NCBI GenBank assembly: GCA_020445565.1
Contig: JAGRGI010000078.1
Coordinates: forward strand, 1 to 64,000
From: Chromatiales bacterium
Lineage (GTDB): Bacteria > Pseudomonadota > Gammaproteobacteria > JAGRCI01
Direction of reading: 5' to 3'
DNA length: 64,000 bases
Made by a program: the position numbers and the translations under genes. The notes under the pieces were generated by a model. That model saw nothing but the letters and a program-made list of their open reading frames with translations. It searched no databases and had not been told where the DNA came from. Of the stretch, positions 1 through 8,926 are shown in pieces. Positions within the stretch are counted from its first letter, which is position 1; every line of letters starts with the position of its first letter.

Positions 1-217
1 CGGCGAAGTTGCACTCCATGGTGGTCTTGAACTCATCCTGTTGCTCCGGCGTCATCAGTCCGGTGACCAGCTCGTGGACCTGGGCTTCGCTCAAGGGGGG
101 TTGCTTGAGTTCACGTATGCGACCATTGACCATCATGCGCGGCGGCAGATTGGCGGTGATAAACAGATCGGACGCCGCCGTTTTGACCATGATGGCCAAC
201 AGGGCTTCAATTTCCAC
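1..217 (-). CDS. pilU: PilU-type pilus retraction ATPase, N-terminal part (cut by window edge)
   Basis: This is the first ~72 codons of a PilT/PilU-family ATPase, which helps PilT depolymerise type IV pili at the inner-membrane base. The visible part reads like the PilT N-terminal domain: a short helix, then a stretch matching PilT's ASDLHLSAGLPPMIRV region (here ASDLFITANLPPRMMV). The chosen start is a GTG with a GGAGGAG ribosome-binding site 7 bases upstream; no ATG fits. It lies 66 bases downstream of pilT on the same strand, as in Pseudomonas. The Walker motifs lie outside the window, so the PilU call rests on the N-terminus and the neighbour. Confidence 0.85.
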   Translation of the reverse strand, partial: MEIEALLAIMVKTAASDLFITANLPPRMMVNGRIRELKQPPLSEAQVHELVTGLMTPEQQDEFKTTMECNFA

Positions 218-283
218 GAAACTCTACTCCTCCCCGCATTCTTTCGCGGGAGATGAGGTGCTGCCGGAAGGCACGTCGGTTCC

Positions 284-1321
284 CTAGCGGAAGGAATCCT
301 TGTTAACGGCCTTGGTCTTGGCGTCCTGCACTGAAATCAGACCTTTCTCCAGCAGGTTTTTCAGGTCCTGATCCAGGGTGCGCATGCCGTGCGCCTGCCC
401 GGTCTGGATCGACGAATACATTTGTGCGACCTTGTCCTCGCGAATGAGGTTTCGGATCGCCGGTGTGCCGATCATGACCTCCGAGGCCGCCACCCGGCCT
501 CCGCCCACCTTCTTCAACAAGGTTTGCGAGATAACGCCGCGCAGCGATTCGGAAAGCATGGAACGCACCATGGACTTCTCCGCCGCAGGAAAGACGTCGA
601 TGACGCGGTCGATGGTCTTGGCCGCAGAACTGGTGTGCAGGGTACCGAACACCAAGTGGCCGGTCTCCGCCGCCGTCATGGCCAGACGAATCGTTTCCAG
701 GTCGCGCAACTCACCCACCAGTATCACGTCGGGGTCTTCACGCAGGGCGGAGCGCAGGGCCTCTGCGAAACCCAGGGTGTGTCGCTCGACCTCGCGTTGG
801 TTGACCAGGCACTTCTTGCTCTGGTGGACGAATTCTATCGGGTCTTCGATGGTGAGAATATGGGCATAGTCGTTCTCGTTCTTGTGATTGATCATGCCCG
901 CCAGGGTGGTGGATTTTCCCGAGCCGGTAGGGCCGGTCACCAGGATCAGCCCACGTGGCAGGGACGACAGATCATAATAGATTTTTGGCGCCTTCAGCTC
1001 GTCCAGTGAGAGTATCTCTGTGGGAATGGTTCGAAATACCGCTGCCGCGCCCCGATGTTGATTGAAGGCATTGACGCGGAAACGCGCCAAGCCGGGAATT
1101 TCGAAGGCAAAATCGGTTTCGAGGAACTCTTCATAGTCCTTGCGCTGCTTGTCGTTCATAATGTCGTAGATCAAGGCATGCACGGCTTTGTGATCCAGCG
1201 GCGGCACATTGATGCGGCGGATGTCGCCGTCGACGCGGATCATGGGCGGCAATCCGGCCGAGAGGTGCAGGTCCGAGGCCTTGTTCTTGACTGAAAAGGC
1301 GAGCAATTCCGATATATCCAT
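284..1321 (-). CDS. pilT: Type IV pilus twitching motility/retraction ATPase PilT
   Basis: Hexameric AAA+-like ATPase that powers pilus retraction, twitching and DNA uptake. The 345-residue length matches the family. It has an N-terminal PAS-like domain, Walker A GPTGSGKST at about 130-138, the Asp box TIEDPIEF, Walker B ILVGELRD and the conserved His box LVFGTLHTSSA. The reading frame is open further upstream (to 1738), but the ATG at 1321 has a GAGGAA site in front and gives the standard MDISELLAFSV start, so the longer version is rejected. It is divergent from yggS, with about 80 bases between the starts for both promoters. Confidence 0.96.
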   Translation of the reverse strand: MDISELLAFSVKNKASDLHLSAGLPPMIRVDGDIRRINVPPLDHKAVHALIYDIMNDKQRKDYEEFLETDFAFEIPGLARFRVNAFNQHRGAAAVFRTIPTEILSLDELKAPKIYYDLSSLPRGLILVTGPTGSGKSTTLAGMINHKNENDYAHILTIEDPIEFVHQSKKCLVNQREVERHTLGFAEALRSALREDPDVILVGELRDLETIRLAMTAAETGHLVFGTLHTSSAAKTIDRVIDVFPAAEKSMVRSMLSESLRGVISQTLLKKVGGGRVAASEVMIGTPAIRNLIREDKVAQMYSSIQTGQAHGMRTLDQDLKNLLEKGLISVQDAKTKAVNKDSFR

Positions 1322-1402
1322 CAGTTCCTCGATTGGGTTGGTTGCAGCAGCCGCCGTACACCCAGGTAGAATAGTAGAATTCCCCCGAGCCCATCGTCTG
1401 CC

Positions 1403-2089
1403 ATGATCAACATAGCGCCTCATCTGAGGGCCGTACGCGAGCGTATCCGGGCTGCCGAAGAGCGCTTTGGTCGCCCACCGGACAGCGTGCAACTGTTGGC
1501 AGTGAGCAAGCGCCATCCGGTGACGGCGCTGCGCGCGGCCCACGCCCAGGACCAACGCCGATTTGGCGAAAGCTATGTGCAGGAAGCCCTGGTAAAGATG
1601 GATCGGCTCATCGACCTGGATATTGAGTGGCATTTCATCGGACCGCTGCAGAGCAACAAGACCCGCCCGGTAGCCGAGCGGTTCCATTGGGTGCACAGCG
1701 TCGATCGGCTCAAGATTGCCCGTCGTCTGGCCGAGCAAAGACCCATCACCCTCGGGCCGTTGAATGTCTGCCTCGAGGTGAACCTCAGCGGTGAGAAAAG
1801 CAAATCCGGCGTGTCCCCCGACGAACTGCCGGAACTGGCGAAAACGGTCGATGCCCTGACGGGATTGCGGCTGAGGGGGTTGATGTGCATACCGGCACCG
1901 GAACCGGATTTCCGTCGCCAGCGCCAGGTGTTCGCACGCTTGCGACGGCTGGTGGAGCAGTTGTCCTCCGACGGTCTCCAGTTGGATACCCTGTCCATGG
2001 GCATGTCCAATGATCTGGAGGCGGCCATCGCGGAAGGGGCTACCATCGTGCGGGTGGGGACAGCGATTTTTGGTCCCCGTGGGGGATGA
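1403..2089 (+). CDS. yggS: YggS/PLPBP family pyridoxal-phosphate homeostasis protein
   Basis: Cytosolic single-domain PLP-binding TIM barrel (fold type III) that buffers pyridoxal phosphate and affects amino-acid and cofactor homeostasis; no enzyme activity is established for the family. Its 228 residues are the usual length. The PLP lysine is K36 in LLAVSKRHP, and the family signatures FGESYVQEA, WHFIGPLQSNK and the phosphate-binding SMGMSNDLEAAI are all present. It begins the yggS-proC-yggT-yggU run, an arrangement conserved beside pilT in Pseudomonas and relatives. Confidence 0.95.
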   Translation: MINIAPHLRAVRERIRAAEERFGRPPDSVQLLAVSKRHPVTALRAAHAQDQRRFGESYVQEALVKMDRLIDLDIEWHFIGPLQSNKTRPVAERFHWVHSVDRLKIARRLAEQRPITLGPLNVCLEVNLSGEKSKSGVSPDELPELAKTVDALTGLRLRGLMCIPAPEPDFRRQRQVFARLRRLVEQLSSDGLQLDTLSMGMSNDLEAAIAEGATIVRVGTAIFGPRGG

Positions 2090-2137
2090 AGGGGCTACAC
2101 TTCGGCGTGTCGACCTGAACTATCGTTTACCAGAGTC

Positions 2138-2983
2138 ATGAATCTACGAATGAAAGAATCGCAAATCGGCTTTATCGGCGGCGGCAACATGGCGTCCAGC
2201 CTGATTGGCGGTTTGATTGCGGATGGCGTTGATCCGGCGCGTATTCGCGTCGCCGAACCAGACCCGCAAAAGCGCGCCGCCCTGTCGGCCCGCTATGGTG
2301 TACGTTGTAGCGACGACAACAATGCCCTGGCTGTCGCTTGCGATACCCTGGTGTTGAGCGTTAAACCCCAGGTGATGCAGGAGGTGGCCGCCGCCTTGGC
2401 CGGCAGCGTACAGACGCATCGTCCGCTGGTCGTATCCATTGCCGCCGGCGTGCGCGAGGCCGACCTGCGACAGTGGTTGGGGGGCTCGGTGGCCGTGGTG
2501 CGCACCATGCCCAACACGCCGGCCCTGGTCCAGGCAGGCGCTACCGGCATGTTTGCCGGTCACTATGTGGACGAGGAGGGTCGCAGCCGGGCGGAGACGA
2601 TCATGCGGGCCACGGGCATCGCCCTATGGGTGGAGAACGAAGCCGATCTGGACGCGGTGACCGCACTCTCCGGTAGCGGCCCGGCTTATTTCTTTTTGGT
2701 GATGGAAGCGATGGAAGAGGCCGGCAAGGCCATGGGGCTAAGTCTGGAGAATGCTCGTCTGCTCACCCTGCAGACCGCCTTGGGTGCAGCCCGCATGGCC
2801 ATGGAGAGCGACGTGGAGCCGGCCGAACTACGACGACGGGTGACCTCGCCGGGCGGTACCACCGAGCGCGCCCTGGGGGTGTTCGAGGACCGTGACCTGC
2901 GCGGGGCCTTCTCTCAGGCCATGGCCGCTGCCCGCGACCGGGCGGCCGAGTTGTCGCGCCAACTGGGTGGAGAAGGCCAATGA
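2138..2983 (+). CDS. proC: Pyrroline-5-carboxylate reductase
   Basis: Last step of proline synthesis: NAD(P)H-dependent reduction of 1-pyrroline-5-carboxylate to proline in the cytosol. The N-terminal Rossmann motif is GFIGGGNMA, followed by VRTMPNTPALVQAG and the substrate-loop region LSGSGPAYFF; the C-terminal dimerisation part includes RRRVTSPGGTTERAL. The length (281 aa) is slightly above the family norm. An internal ATG at 2150 would remove four residues and is an equally good start; neither has a strong ribosome-binding site. The stop overlaps the yggT start by four bases. Confidence 0.95.
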   Translation: MNLRMKESQIGFIGGGNMASSLIGGLIADGVDPARIRVAEPDPQKRAALSARYGVRCSDDNNALAVACDTLVLSVKPQVMQEVAAALAGSVQTHRPLVVSIAAGVREADLRQWLGGSVAVVRTMPNTPALVQAGATGMFAGHYVDEEGRSRAETIMRATGIALWVENEADLDAVTALSGSGPAYFFLVMEAMEEAGKAMGLSLENARLLTLQTALGAARMAMESDVEPAELRRRVTSPGGTTERALGVFEDRDLRGAFSQAMAAARDRAAELSRQLGGEGQ

Positions 2984-3540
2984 GCGATGGCTATTTCACA
3001 AACCCCCTGGCATTTCTGGTCGACACCCTCTTCAGCCTCTATATCCTGGTTGTGATGTTGCGGTTCATCCTGCAACTGGTGCGCGCGGACTTTTACAACC
3101 CGATTTCCCAATTCGTGGTCAAAGTGACCAACCCCTTGCTACGTCCCCTGCGGCGGGTCATTCCCGGTGTTGGCGGCGTCGACGTGGCCTCGCTGGTGCT
3201 CGCGCTGCTGCTGCAAATGCTCGGTCTGGCCCTGGTGCTGATGATCAACGGTCGAGTGCCTTCCATCGGTGGTCTCACCCTGTTGGCGGTGGCGGAACTG
3301 CTGGTGCTGGTGATCAACATCTACCTGTTCTCGATCCTGATCGTGGTCATCATCAGCTGGGTCAATCCCGCTGGCTACAATCCGGCAGTGAGTCTGTTGC
3401 ATACCATCACCGAGCCGATCATGAGGCCGGTCCGGCGGCTGATTCCTCCCGTGTCCGGGATCGATCTTTCGCCTCTGGTGGTGTTGATCGGTCTGCAGAT
3501 TCTAAAGATGTTGCTCATTCCGCCGCTGTCCGGCCTATAG
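2980..3540 (+). CDS. yggT: YggT family inner-membrane protein
   Basis: Integral membrane protein with two tandem YGGT repeats, each a hydrophobic hairpin followed by an NP...RP(L/V)RR(V/L)IP segment (about residues 42-62 and 134-152). Family members are linked to osmotic or potassium tolerance in a few bacteria, but the molecular function is unknown. Translation is coupled to proC by an ATGA overlap. Its 186 residues fit the two-repeat form found in Pseudomonas and Chromatiales. Confidence 0.92.
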   Translation: MSDGYFTNPLAFLVDTLFSLYILVVMLRFILQLVRADFYNPISQFVVKVTNPLLRPLRRVIPGVGGVDVASLVLALLLQMLGLALVLMINGRVPSIGGLTLLAVAELLVLVINIYLFSILIVVIISWVNPAGYNPAVSLLHTITEPIMRPVRRLIPPVSGIDLSPLVVLIGLQILKMLLIPPLSGL

Positions 3541-3549
3541 TTAGTAGCA

Positions 3550-3840
3550 ATGAGCGCATCCTATCGCTGGCAAGGGAATACCCTGATTCTGGAGGTAAAA
3601 GTGCAGCCTCGTGCCAGCCGCGACGAGATTGGGCAGGAAATCGATGGGCGCCTGAAGGTCCGAATTACCGCGCCGCCGGTGGACGGTAAAGCGAACACCC
3701 ATCTACTACGCTTTCTGGCGGGGCAGTTTGGGGTCGCCGGTAGCCGGGTACAACTGCTCAATGGTGCCAGCGGCCGCCAAAAGCGGATCGCGATAGACCG
3801 CCCTGCCCGTCTGCCGCCAGGTTTCGAGCGGTGTACTTGA
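3550..3840 (+). CDS. yggU: YggU/DUF167 family protein
   Basis: Small (96 aa) DUF167 protein with unknown biochemical role. The family core is complete: LEVKVQPRASRDEI, then VRITAPPVDGKANTHLLRFLAG and LLNGASGRQKRI. It follows yggT after ten bases and ends the conserved cluster. The last residues before the stop are not conserved in the family. Confidence 0.92.
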   Translation: MSASYRWQGNTLILEVKVQPRASRDEIGQEIDGRLKVRITAPPVDGKANTHLLRFLAGQFGVAGSRVQLLNGASGRQKRIAIDRPARLPPGFERCT

Positions 3841-3951
3841 CCGCCGGGTGCCGGGCATGGAAAATCGAGGCGAAACTTTGTCAAATAAAGAACAATCAAT
3901 GGGATACGGTACAACCTACGCGCTGAAGGATTGCCGGTCGGAGTACAGGTC

Positions 3952-5931
3952 GTGACAACATCCCGGTTCCGCGAACAATTCCAGGACTACAACCGCTGGA
4001 AGGACAATCTGGTTGCCGGTATGCAAACCCTGCAACGCTGGTTGTCCCGCAACGAGTTGGCCAGTTCCGACAGTGACCGGGCGATCAGGGATTGCCTGGA
4101 ACTGCTGCATAGCGATCAGCTTACCGTGGCGTTCGTGGCGGAGTTCTCACGCGGAAAGAGCGAACTCATCAACGCCATTTTCTTCGCCGAGTACGGTCGG
4201 CGCATCCTCCCCTCGGCGGCCGGGCGTACCACCATGTGCCCCACTGAACTTTTCTACGACCGCGTTCAGGACAAAGCCTATATCCGCCTGCTGCCGATCG
4301 AGACGCGTGGTGACGAGCGCAGCATCGCCGATTTCAAAAAAGACCCCTCGGCCTGGACCAATATTGACCTCGATCTGGACTCCGCGGAACAAATTCAGCG
4401 TGCCCTGCAGGAAGTCGTGCAGGTCAAACCGGCAAAGATCGAGGAGGCCAAGCGTCTCGGTCTCTATAATCCCGGTCAGTCCTATGGCGAGAACGACAAC
4501 GACCTGGCGCCCGGCTATGTGGAGATCCCTCGCTGGCGCCACGCCATCATCAGTTTCCCCCACCCATTGCTCAAACAAGGGCTGACCCTGCTCGATACCC
4601 CCGGCCTCAACGCCCTGGGCACCGAGCCGGAGTTGACCCTCAACATGCTTCCCAAGGCACAGGCGGTGGTGTTTGTATTGGGTGCCGATACCGGCGTGAC
4701 CCGCAGCGATCTGGAGATCTGGCAGCATCACATCAAGGGTTTTTGCAGCAACTGCAACAACGGTCTGGTGGTAGTGCTCAACAAGATCGACACCATGTGG
4801 GACGAGCTCAAGGAGCCCGACTCGGTGCATGCCAGCATCCAGTCCCAGGGGCGCACTGCGGCAGCTATTCTGGGGGTGGATGAGAGCTGTGTGTTTCCCG
4901 TGTCCGCCCATAAAGGATTGGTGGCCAAAATCCGCAAGGACAACAATTTGTTGTCCAGCAGCCGCCTGTTGGAACTGGAGGCATTTCTCTCCAACCACGT
5001 CATGAGCATGCGGCGCAAGATTATCGCCGACAACATCCAGGAGTCCCTGGATCACCTGCTGGCCGGTACGGATCGCCTGCTCAATGCCCGCCATAGCGAA
5101 TCCAGGCGTCATCTGGATGAGGTCCGCAGTCTTACCGGTGAACAGAAGGGCCAATTGCTGCATTTGATGAAGCAGACCCGCGAGGAGCAAACCACGTACC
5201 TCAAGAACGTGGAAAGTTTCCACGCCAGTCGTCGGGTGGTGGCGCAGCAGGTCAAGCTGATGATGGAGGTGCTCGAAATCGAGCGCATCGACGGTATGAT
5301 CGAAGAGGCCCGCAACGAGATGCTCGAGAGTTGGACCACCGTTGGCCTCAAGGCGACCATGAAGTCGCTGTTCGAGCGTTTCCACACCATGATGCGCGAT
5401 ATCCAGGTGCAGAACGAGCAGACCCGTCGCCTGGTGGTGGCGGTATACCGCAAATTTCAGGAGGAACACGGCATAGGCGCAGGTACGCCGCGCCTGCTGC
5501 GCGTGATGAAATACAGCGTCGAGCTGGAGAAGCTCAGCCAGGAGGCCGATGCTTTTCGTCGCAGCCCCAGCGCCACCTTCACCGGCCAAAGCTATCTGGT
5601 GACGCGCTTCTTCAGCTCCATCGTCAGCCGGGCGCGGGACATCTTCCACCGAACCCAGCAGGACGCGGAATCCTGGACCCAGGAGATCATGACGCCACTG
5701 GTGAAGGAGATTCGCGAGCACAAGCAACGCATGGAAGGTCGGCTGAGCAACCTCAAGCAGATCAGCCAATCCAAGCAGGGCTTGGAGGGTAAATTGCAGG
5801 AACTGGAGCGATCTTACCGTGAAATGTCTGCCTTGAAGGAGGGATTCGACGCCATTCGGGCGCGTTTGGCTGACGAGTTCGCCGATCTGCCGGCACGCGA
5901 CGAACAAGCGGTACAGCAGGTCGCCTCCTGA
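3952..5931 (+). CDS. Dynamin-like GTPase, soluble type
   Basis: Large GTPase of about 659 residues. The P-loop is AEFSRGKSEL (about 63-72), switch I lies near GRTTMCPTEL, G3 is LLDTPGLN and G4 is VVLNKID, all in the first ~300 residues. A long, charged, mostly helical remainder follows with several coiled-coil-like stretches, and no clear membrane span. Bacterial dynamin relatives bind or remodel membranes, but the target of this one is unknown. I chose GTG 3952 because a GGAG lies eight bases upstream; a TTG at 3931 is also possible. It follows yggU after 111 bases and may be a separate unit. A second, membrane-anchored dynamin-like GTPase lies at 47865-49394. Confidence 0.85.
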   Translation: MTTSRFREQFQDYNRWKDNLVAGMQTLQRWLSRNELASSDSDRAIRDCLELLHSDQLTVAFVAEFSRGKSELINAIFFAEYGRRILPSAAGRTTMCPTELFYDRVQDKAYIRLLPIETRGDERSIADFKKDPSAWTNIDLDLDSAEQIQRALQEVVQVKPAKIEEAKRLGLYNPGQSYGENDNDLAPGYVEIPRWRHAIISFPHPLLKQGLTLLDTPGLNALGTEPELTLNMLPKAQAVVFVLGADTGVTRSDLEIWQHHIKGFCSNCNNGLVVVLNKIDTMWDELKEPDSVHASIQSQGRTAAAILGVDESCVFPVSAHKGLVAKIRKDNNLLSSSRLLELEAFLSNHVMSMRRKIIADNIQESLDHLLAGTDRLLNARHSESRRHLDEVRSLTGEQKGQLLHLMKQTREEQTTYLKNVESFHASRRVVAQQVKLMMEVLEIERIDGMIEEARNEMLESWTTVGLKATMKSLFERFHTMMRDIQVQNEQTRRLVVAVYRKFQEEHGIGAGTPRLLRVMKYSVELEKLSQEADAFRRSPSATFTGQSYLVTRFFSSIVSRARDIFHRTQQDAESWTQEIMTPLVKEIREHKQRMEGRLSNLKQISQSKQGLEGKLQELERSYREMSALKEGFDAIRARLADEFADLPARDEQAVQQVAS

Positions 5932-6368
5932 CGGCACCGCGTTCAGATTGACCGATGGCCATTGGCCGCCTTACCCCCTCGCCAGTTTGCAGCCAAGGGG
6001 GGAGTTGGCGGCTGACGTTGCATCGTTTGCAGACATTTTTTGGTCTGTAAGGTAGGTGGGTGTCATTCCGCCTTCTAACAATCGGACGAGAACTGTGCTA
6101 TCCGTTTTGCACAGGGGCATGGGCCATCTACCGATGTTGCGCTTCGGGGGTGGAGGCCGGCTCCAACGGTAACATTGGTATGCGGGGCGCGGAGTCGTCG
6201 AATGCGTATTCCCTGAAGGGAAATCACGCCCAGGCTGGAAGGGATGCATGTATCCCGACGATCGCCCGAAGCGCGAGGGATGCCGGCCGCAAAGCCGAAG
6301 GGTTACCTCGAAACGAACCGCTCGCCAAGCATGGCAGTGTTTCCCTACACCATCGAGGAGGACAATGA
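5932..6368 (+). promoter_or_regulatory. Gene-free region: structured 5' leader upstream of the DUF4426 gene
   Basis: No credible gene lies here, but several inverted repeats do. A 9-bp stem with one G-U pair joins 6130-6138 to 6171-6179 around an inner GGAG/CTCC hairpin. A 5-bp hairpin spans 6209-6222 and another spans 6241-6256 (GGGAT/ATCCC). Short strings typical of the class I cyclic-di-GMP riboswitch also appear in order: CACG...AGGC (6225-6235), GACG...GCC (6257-6266), CGCAAAGCC (6288-6296) and GGGTTACC (6300-6307). The expected second helix and GNRA loop are missing, so I call it only a structured leader. A GAGGAGGA ribosome-binding site ends the region. Confidence 0.35.
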
Positions 6369-6821
6369 ATGAGAGCTGACAAGACGCTGGTCCACGCTGT
6401 ACTGGTACTGTTTGCCCTGGCGGTACCGCAATGGGCCGCGGCGGAGAACTCCAAGGACGTGGGAGAGTACGTGATCCACTACAACGCCTTCCCTAGCGAT
6501 GTGCTCTCGCCACAGATCTCGCGGCAGTACGGCTTGGCCCGAAGCAAGGAGAGAGGCATTCTCAACATTACCGTGTTACGCAAGGTGATGGGGACGGCCA
6601 GCCAACCGGTGTCGGCCTGGGTCAAGGCCACCGCCACCAATCTCAGCGGCCAATTGCGCAGCATCCCCATGCGGGAGATTCGTGAGCGCAACGCCATCTA
6701 CTACATCGCTCAGATGCGTGTTGCGGACCAGGAAACGCTGCGCTTCAACGTTCGCGTGCAGCCAATCGGTACCAAGGAAACCTACACCGTCGAATTCTCG
6801 CAACAGTTCCACACCCGCTGA
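6369..6821 (+). CDS. DUF4426 periplasmic/secreted protein
   Basis: A 150-residue protein with a clear signal peptide: charged MRADK start, hydrophobic LVHAVLVLFALAVPQ, cleavage near AAAEN. The mature part is a small beta-rich domain with a DUF4426 look (YVIHYNAFPSDVLSP, then NITVLRK). In Pseudomonas the homologue lies beside the same yggT/proC cluster, which supports the assignment. Function is unknown. A strong GAGGAGGA site precedes the start, and the unusually structured leader upstream suggests post-transcriptional control. Confidence 0.8.
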   Translation: MRADKTLVHAVLVLFALAVPQWAAAENSKDVGEYVIHYNAFPSDVLSPQISRQYGLARSKERGILNITVLRKVMGTASQPVSAWVKATATNLSGQLRSIPMREIRERNAIYYIAQMRVADQETLRFNVRVQPIGTKETYTVEFSQQFHTR

Positions 6822-6864
6822 CAATCGGGTGCTCAATACAGGGGCCGGCAGCGCCGGTCCCTGG

Positions 6865-7557
6865 TCAGGCTGCCGACCATCCGAGGGCCCTGGTAATCGT
6901 CAGCAGCCCGAAACCAATGACCAACAGCCCGGCTGCCTTGCGCACTACCGGTTTTCGCAACCATCCCGACAAGCCCCCCACGGCAAATCCCATCGCCAGC
7001 AAGGTTGGCAGTGTTCCCAGTCCAAAGAACAGCATCAACAGGCCGCCGCGCAGGCTGTCGCCGGCGGACAAGCTCCAGACCAGTACGCTGTACACCAGGC
7101 CGCAGGGCAGCCAACCCCATACCAGGCCGAGCCTGAACGCCTGCGCCGGTGTTCGAACCGGCAGGAAGCGCCTGCCCATCGGTTCGAGGTGTTGCCACAG
7201 CCGGCCGCCCAATCTTTCGATTTTCGTCAGCCCGCTCCACCAACCGCCCAGGTATAGGCCCAGGGAGATCATGAAAACGCCGGCAACCACCTGCAACAGC
7301 AACTGCGCCTGCGTCAGCTGTCCGAGTCCGGTGGCCAGTGATCCCAGACCGCCGGCCAGCGCGCCGGCCAGCGTATAGCTGAACACCCGGCCGCCGTTGT
7401 AGGCCAGTTGGTACGGCGTCAGTAAACCGGGTTTGGCGCGTGAAGCCGGATTCAGCCCCAGGGTCAGGGCGCCCACGATGCCGCCGCACATGCCGGCGCA
7501 GTGCACCCCGCCTAGCAGGCCGACCAGAAAGGCACCGATCAATGAGGTCTCAGGCAT
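6865..7557 (-). CDS. TauE/SafE-like (COG2836, DsbD-type) membrane protein
   Basis: 230-residue inner-membrane protein with about six hydrophobic spans. It carries the family motifs HCAGMCGG near residue 19 and GWLPCGLVYS near 148, each with a cysteine facing the bilayer core. Relatives are often near cytochrome oxidase (cco) or copper genes and are thought to move metal or reducing equivalents; none of those genes is here, so the substrate is unknown. Its start overlaps the ampG stop by eight bases, so it is probably co-transcribed with xth and ampG. Confidence 0.85.
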   Translation of the reverse strand: MPETSLIGAFLVGLLGGVHCAGMCGGIVGALTLGLNPASRAKPGLLTPYQLAYNGGRVFSYTLAGALAGGLGSLATGLGQLTQAQLLLQVVAGVFMISLGLYLGGWWSGLTKIERLGGRLWQHLEPMGRRFLPVRTPAQAFRLGLVWGWLPCGLVYSVLVWSLSAGDSLRGGLLMLFFGLGTLPTLLAMGFAVGGLSGWLRKPVVRKAAGLLVIGFGLLTITRALGWSAA

Positions 7558-8926
7558 CGGGATTCCGACTCTTCAGGGAGCGGGCCGCCAACAGCACCAA
7601 AACCATCACCGGTATGCCCATGGCGGCGGTGAGCACAAAGAATTCCGCGTATCCCAGGCCGTCCACCATGACGCCAGAATAGCCACCGATGAACTTCGGC
7701 AGTAACAGCATCACGGAACTGAACAGCGCATATTGGGTTGCGGAATAGGCAATATTGGTGAGGCTGGAGAGATAGGCCACGAAAGCGGCGGTGGCGATGC
7801 CCGCGCTGAGATTATCCATGGAGACCACGACCGCCAGCTTGCCGACCTCGGCGTCCCCTCCGGCCAGCCAAGCGAACAGGAGGTTGGTGGCCGCCGATAG
7901 CAGGGCGCCGAGAAACAGAATCCGCATCACTCCGAAGCGGTTCACAAATACCCCGCCCAACACCGAGCCGAGCAGGGTCATGGCAACGCCGAACACCTTG
8001 GTGATGTTGGCCACGTCCGCCTTGGCATAGCCCATGTCCACGTAAAACACATTGGAAACCACACCCAGTACCACGTCCGACAGCCGGTAGGTGGCGATCA
8101 GTGCAAGCAATAGCACTGCCTGCCAGCGGTAGCGGCCGATGAAATCCACAAAGGGGCCGACCACTGCCCGCCACAGCCAGTCTATGGGGCGGGGAACCGA
8201 GCCGGCCAGCGAGGCCAGCCAAGCGCTTTCGCGGGCCTCCCGCTGGCGGGTCTGTTCATCACTGCGACGCGCTGGCTCTCGCACCAGCAGGGTAGTGGCC
8301 AGACCCACCAGCATCAGGACCGCCATGCAGCGATAGGCCAATGACCAGGGCGCAAGTTGATAGCTGGCCTCGTCCGGGTCCGCCCAGGCCGCCAGCCACA
8401 AGACGCCAGCAGAGGCACTGATCATGGCCAGTCGATAGCCGATCATATAGGTGGAAGCCATCGCTCCTTGTACTTCGGGATCGCCAGTCTCGATGCGGAA
8501 GGCATCGACGACGATATCCTGCGTCGCCGAACTGAAGGCGACGATGACGGCCAGCCATACCAATCGTTCCAAATGGGTGCTGGGGTCGGTGGCGGCCATC
8601 AGCCACAGGCCGGTTATCACGGTGATTTGCGAGACCAGCAGCCAAGCCCGGCGTCGCCCCAGAAGACGTGTCAGAAACGGCAGCGGCAGGCGGTCCACGA
8701 ACGGCGCCCACACCCACTTGAAGGCATAGGCCAGGGCCACCCAGCTCACAAAGCCGATGGTGGAGCGTTCGATGCCAGCCTCACGCAGCCAATAGGACAA
8801 GGTGCCGAACACCAACAACAGCGGCAGGCCGGAGGAGAAGCCCAGAAACAGCAATGTGATCACCCTGGGCTGGGTATAGACCCTCAGGTTGTCCAACCAG
8901 CCGCTGGCTTTGCGCTCAGAGGTCAA
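7550..8926 (-). CDS. ampG: AmpG family muropeptide MFS transporter
   Basis: 458-residue major-facilitator permease with 12-14 hydrophobic segments. It resembles AmpG, which imports GlcNAc-anhydroMurNAc peptides for wall recycling. Signatures seen are FLGFSSGLPLLLVFGTLSYW at the first helix, FKWVWAPFVDRLPLPF, the SSATQDIVVDAFRIE region and the TMIGYR-like stretch around residue 155. It starts inside the 3' end of xth (11-base overlap), so the two are translated from one transcript. No beta-lactamase or ampR gene is nearby. Confidence 0.9.
   Translation of the reverse strand: MTSERKASGWLDNLRVYTQPRVITLLFLGFSSGLPLLLVFGTLSYWLREAGIERSTIGFVSWVALAYAFKWVWAPFVDRLPLPFLTRLLGRRRAWLLVSQITVITGLWLMAATDPSTHLERLVWLAVIVAFSSATQDIVVDAFRIETGDPEVQGAMASTYMIGYRLAMISASAGVLWLAAWADPDEASYQLAPWSLAYRCMAVLMLVGLATTLLVREPARRSDEQTRQREARESAWLASLAGSVPRPIDWLWRAVVGPFVDFIGRYRWQAVLLLALIATYRLSDVVLGVVSNVFYVDMGYAKADVANITKVFGVAMTLLGSVLGGVFVNRFGVMRILFLGALLSAATNLLFAWLAGGDAEVGKLAVVVSMDNLSAGIATAAFVAYLSSLTNIAYSATQYALFSSVMLLLPKFIGGYSGVMVDGLGYAEFFVLTAAMGIPVMVLVLLAARSLKSRNPDA

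Noticed and set aside
4147-5937. 596-residue open frame on the minus strand
   Set aside because: Antisense to the soluble dynamin-like GTPase; composition is a mirror of it.
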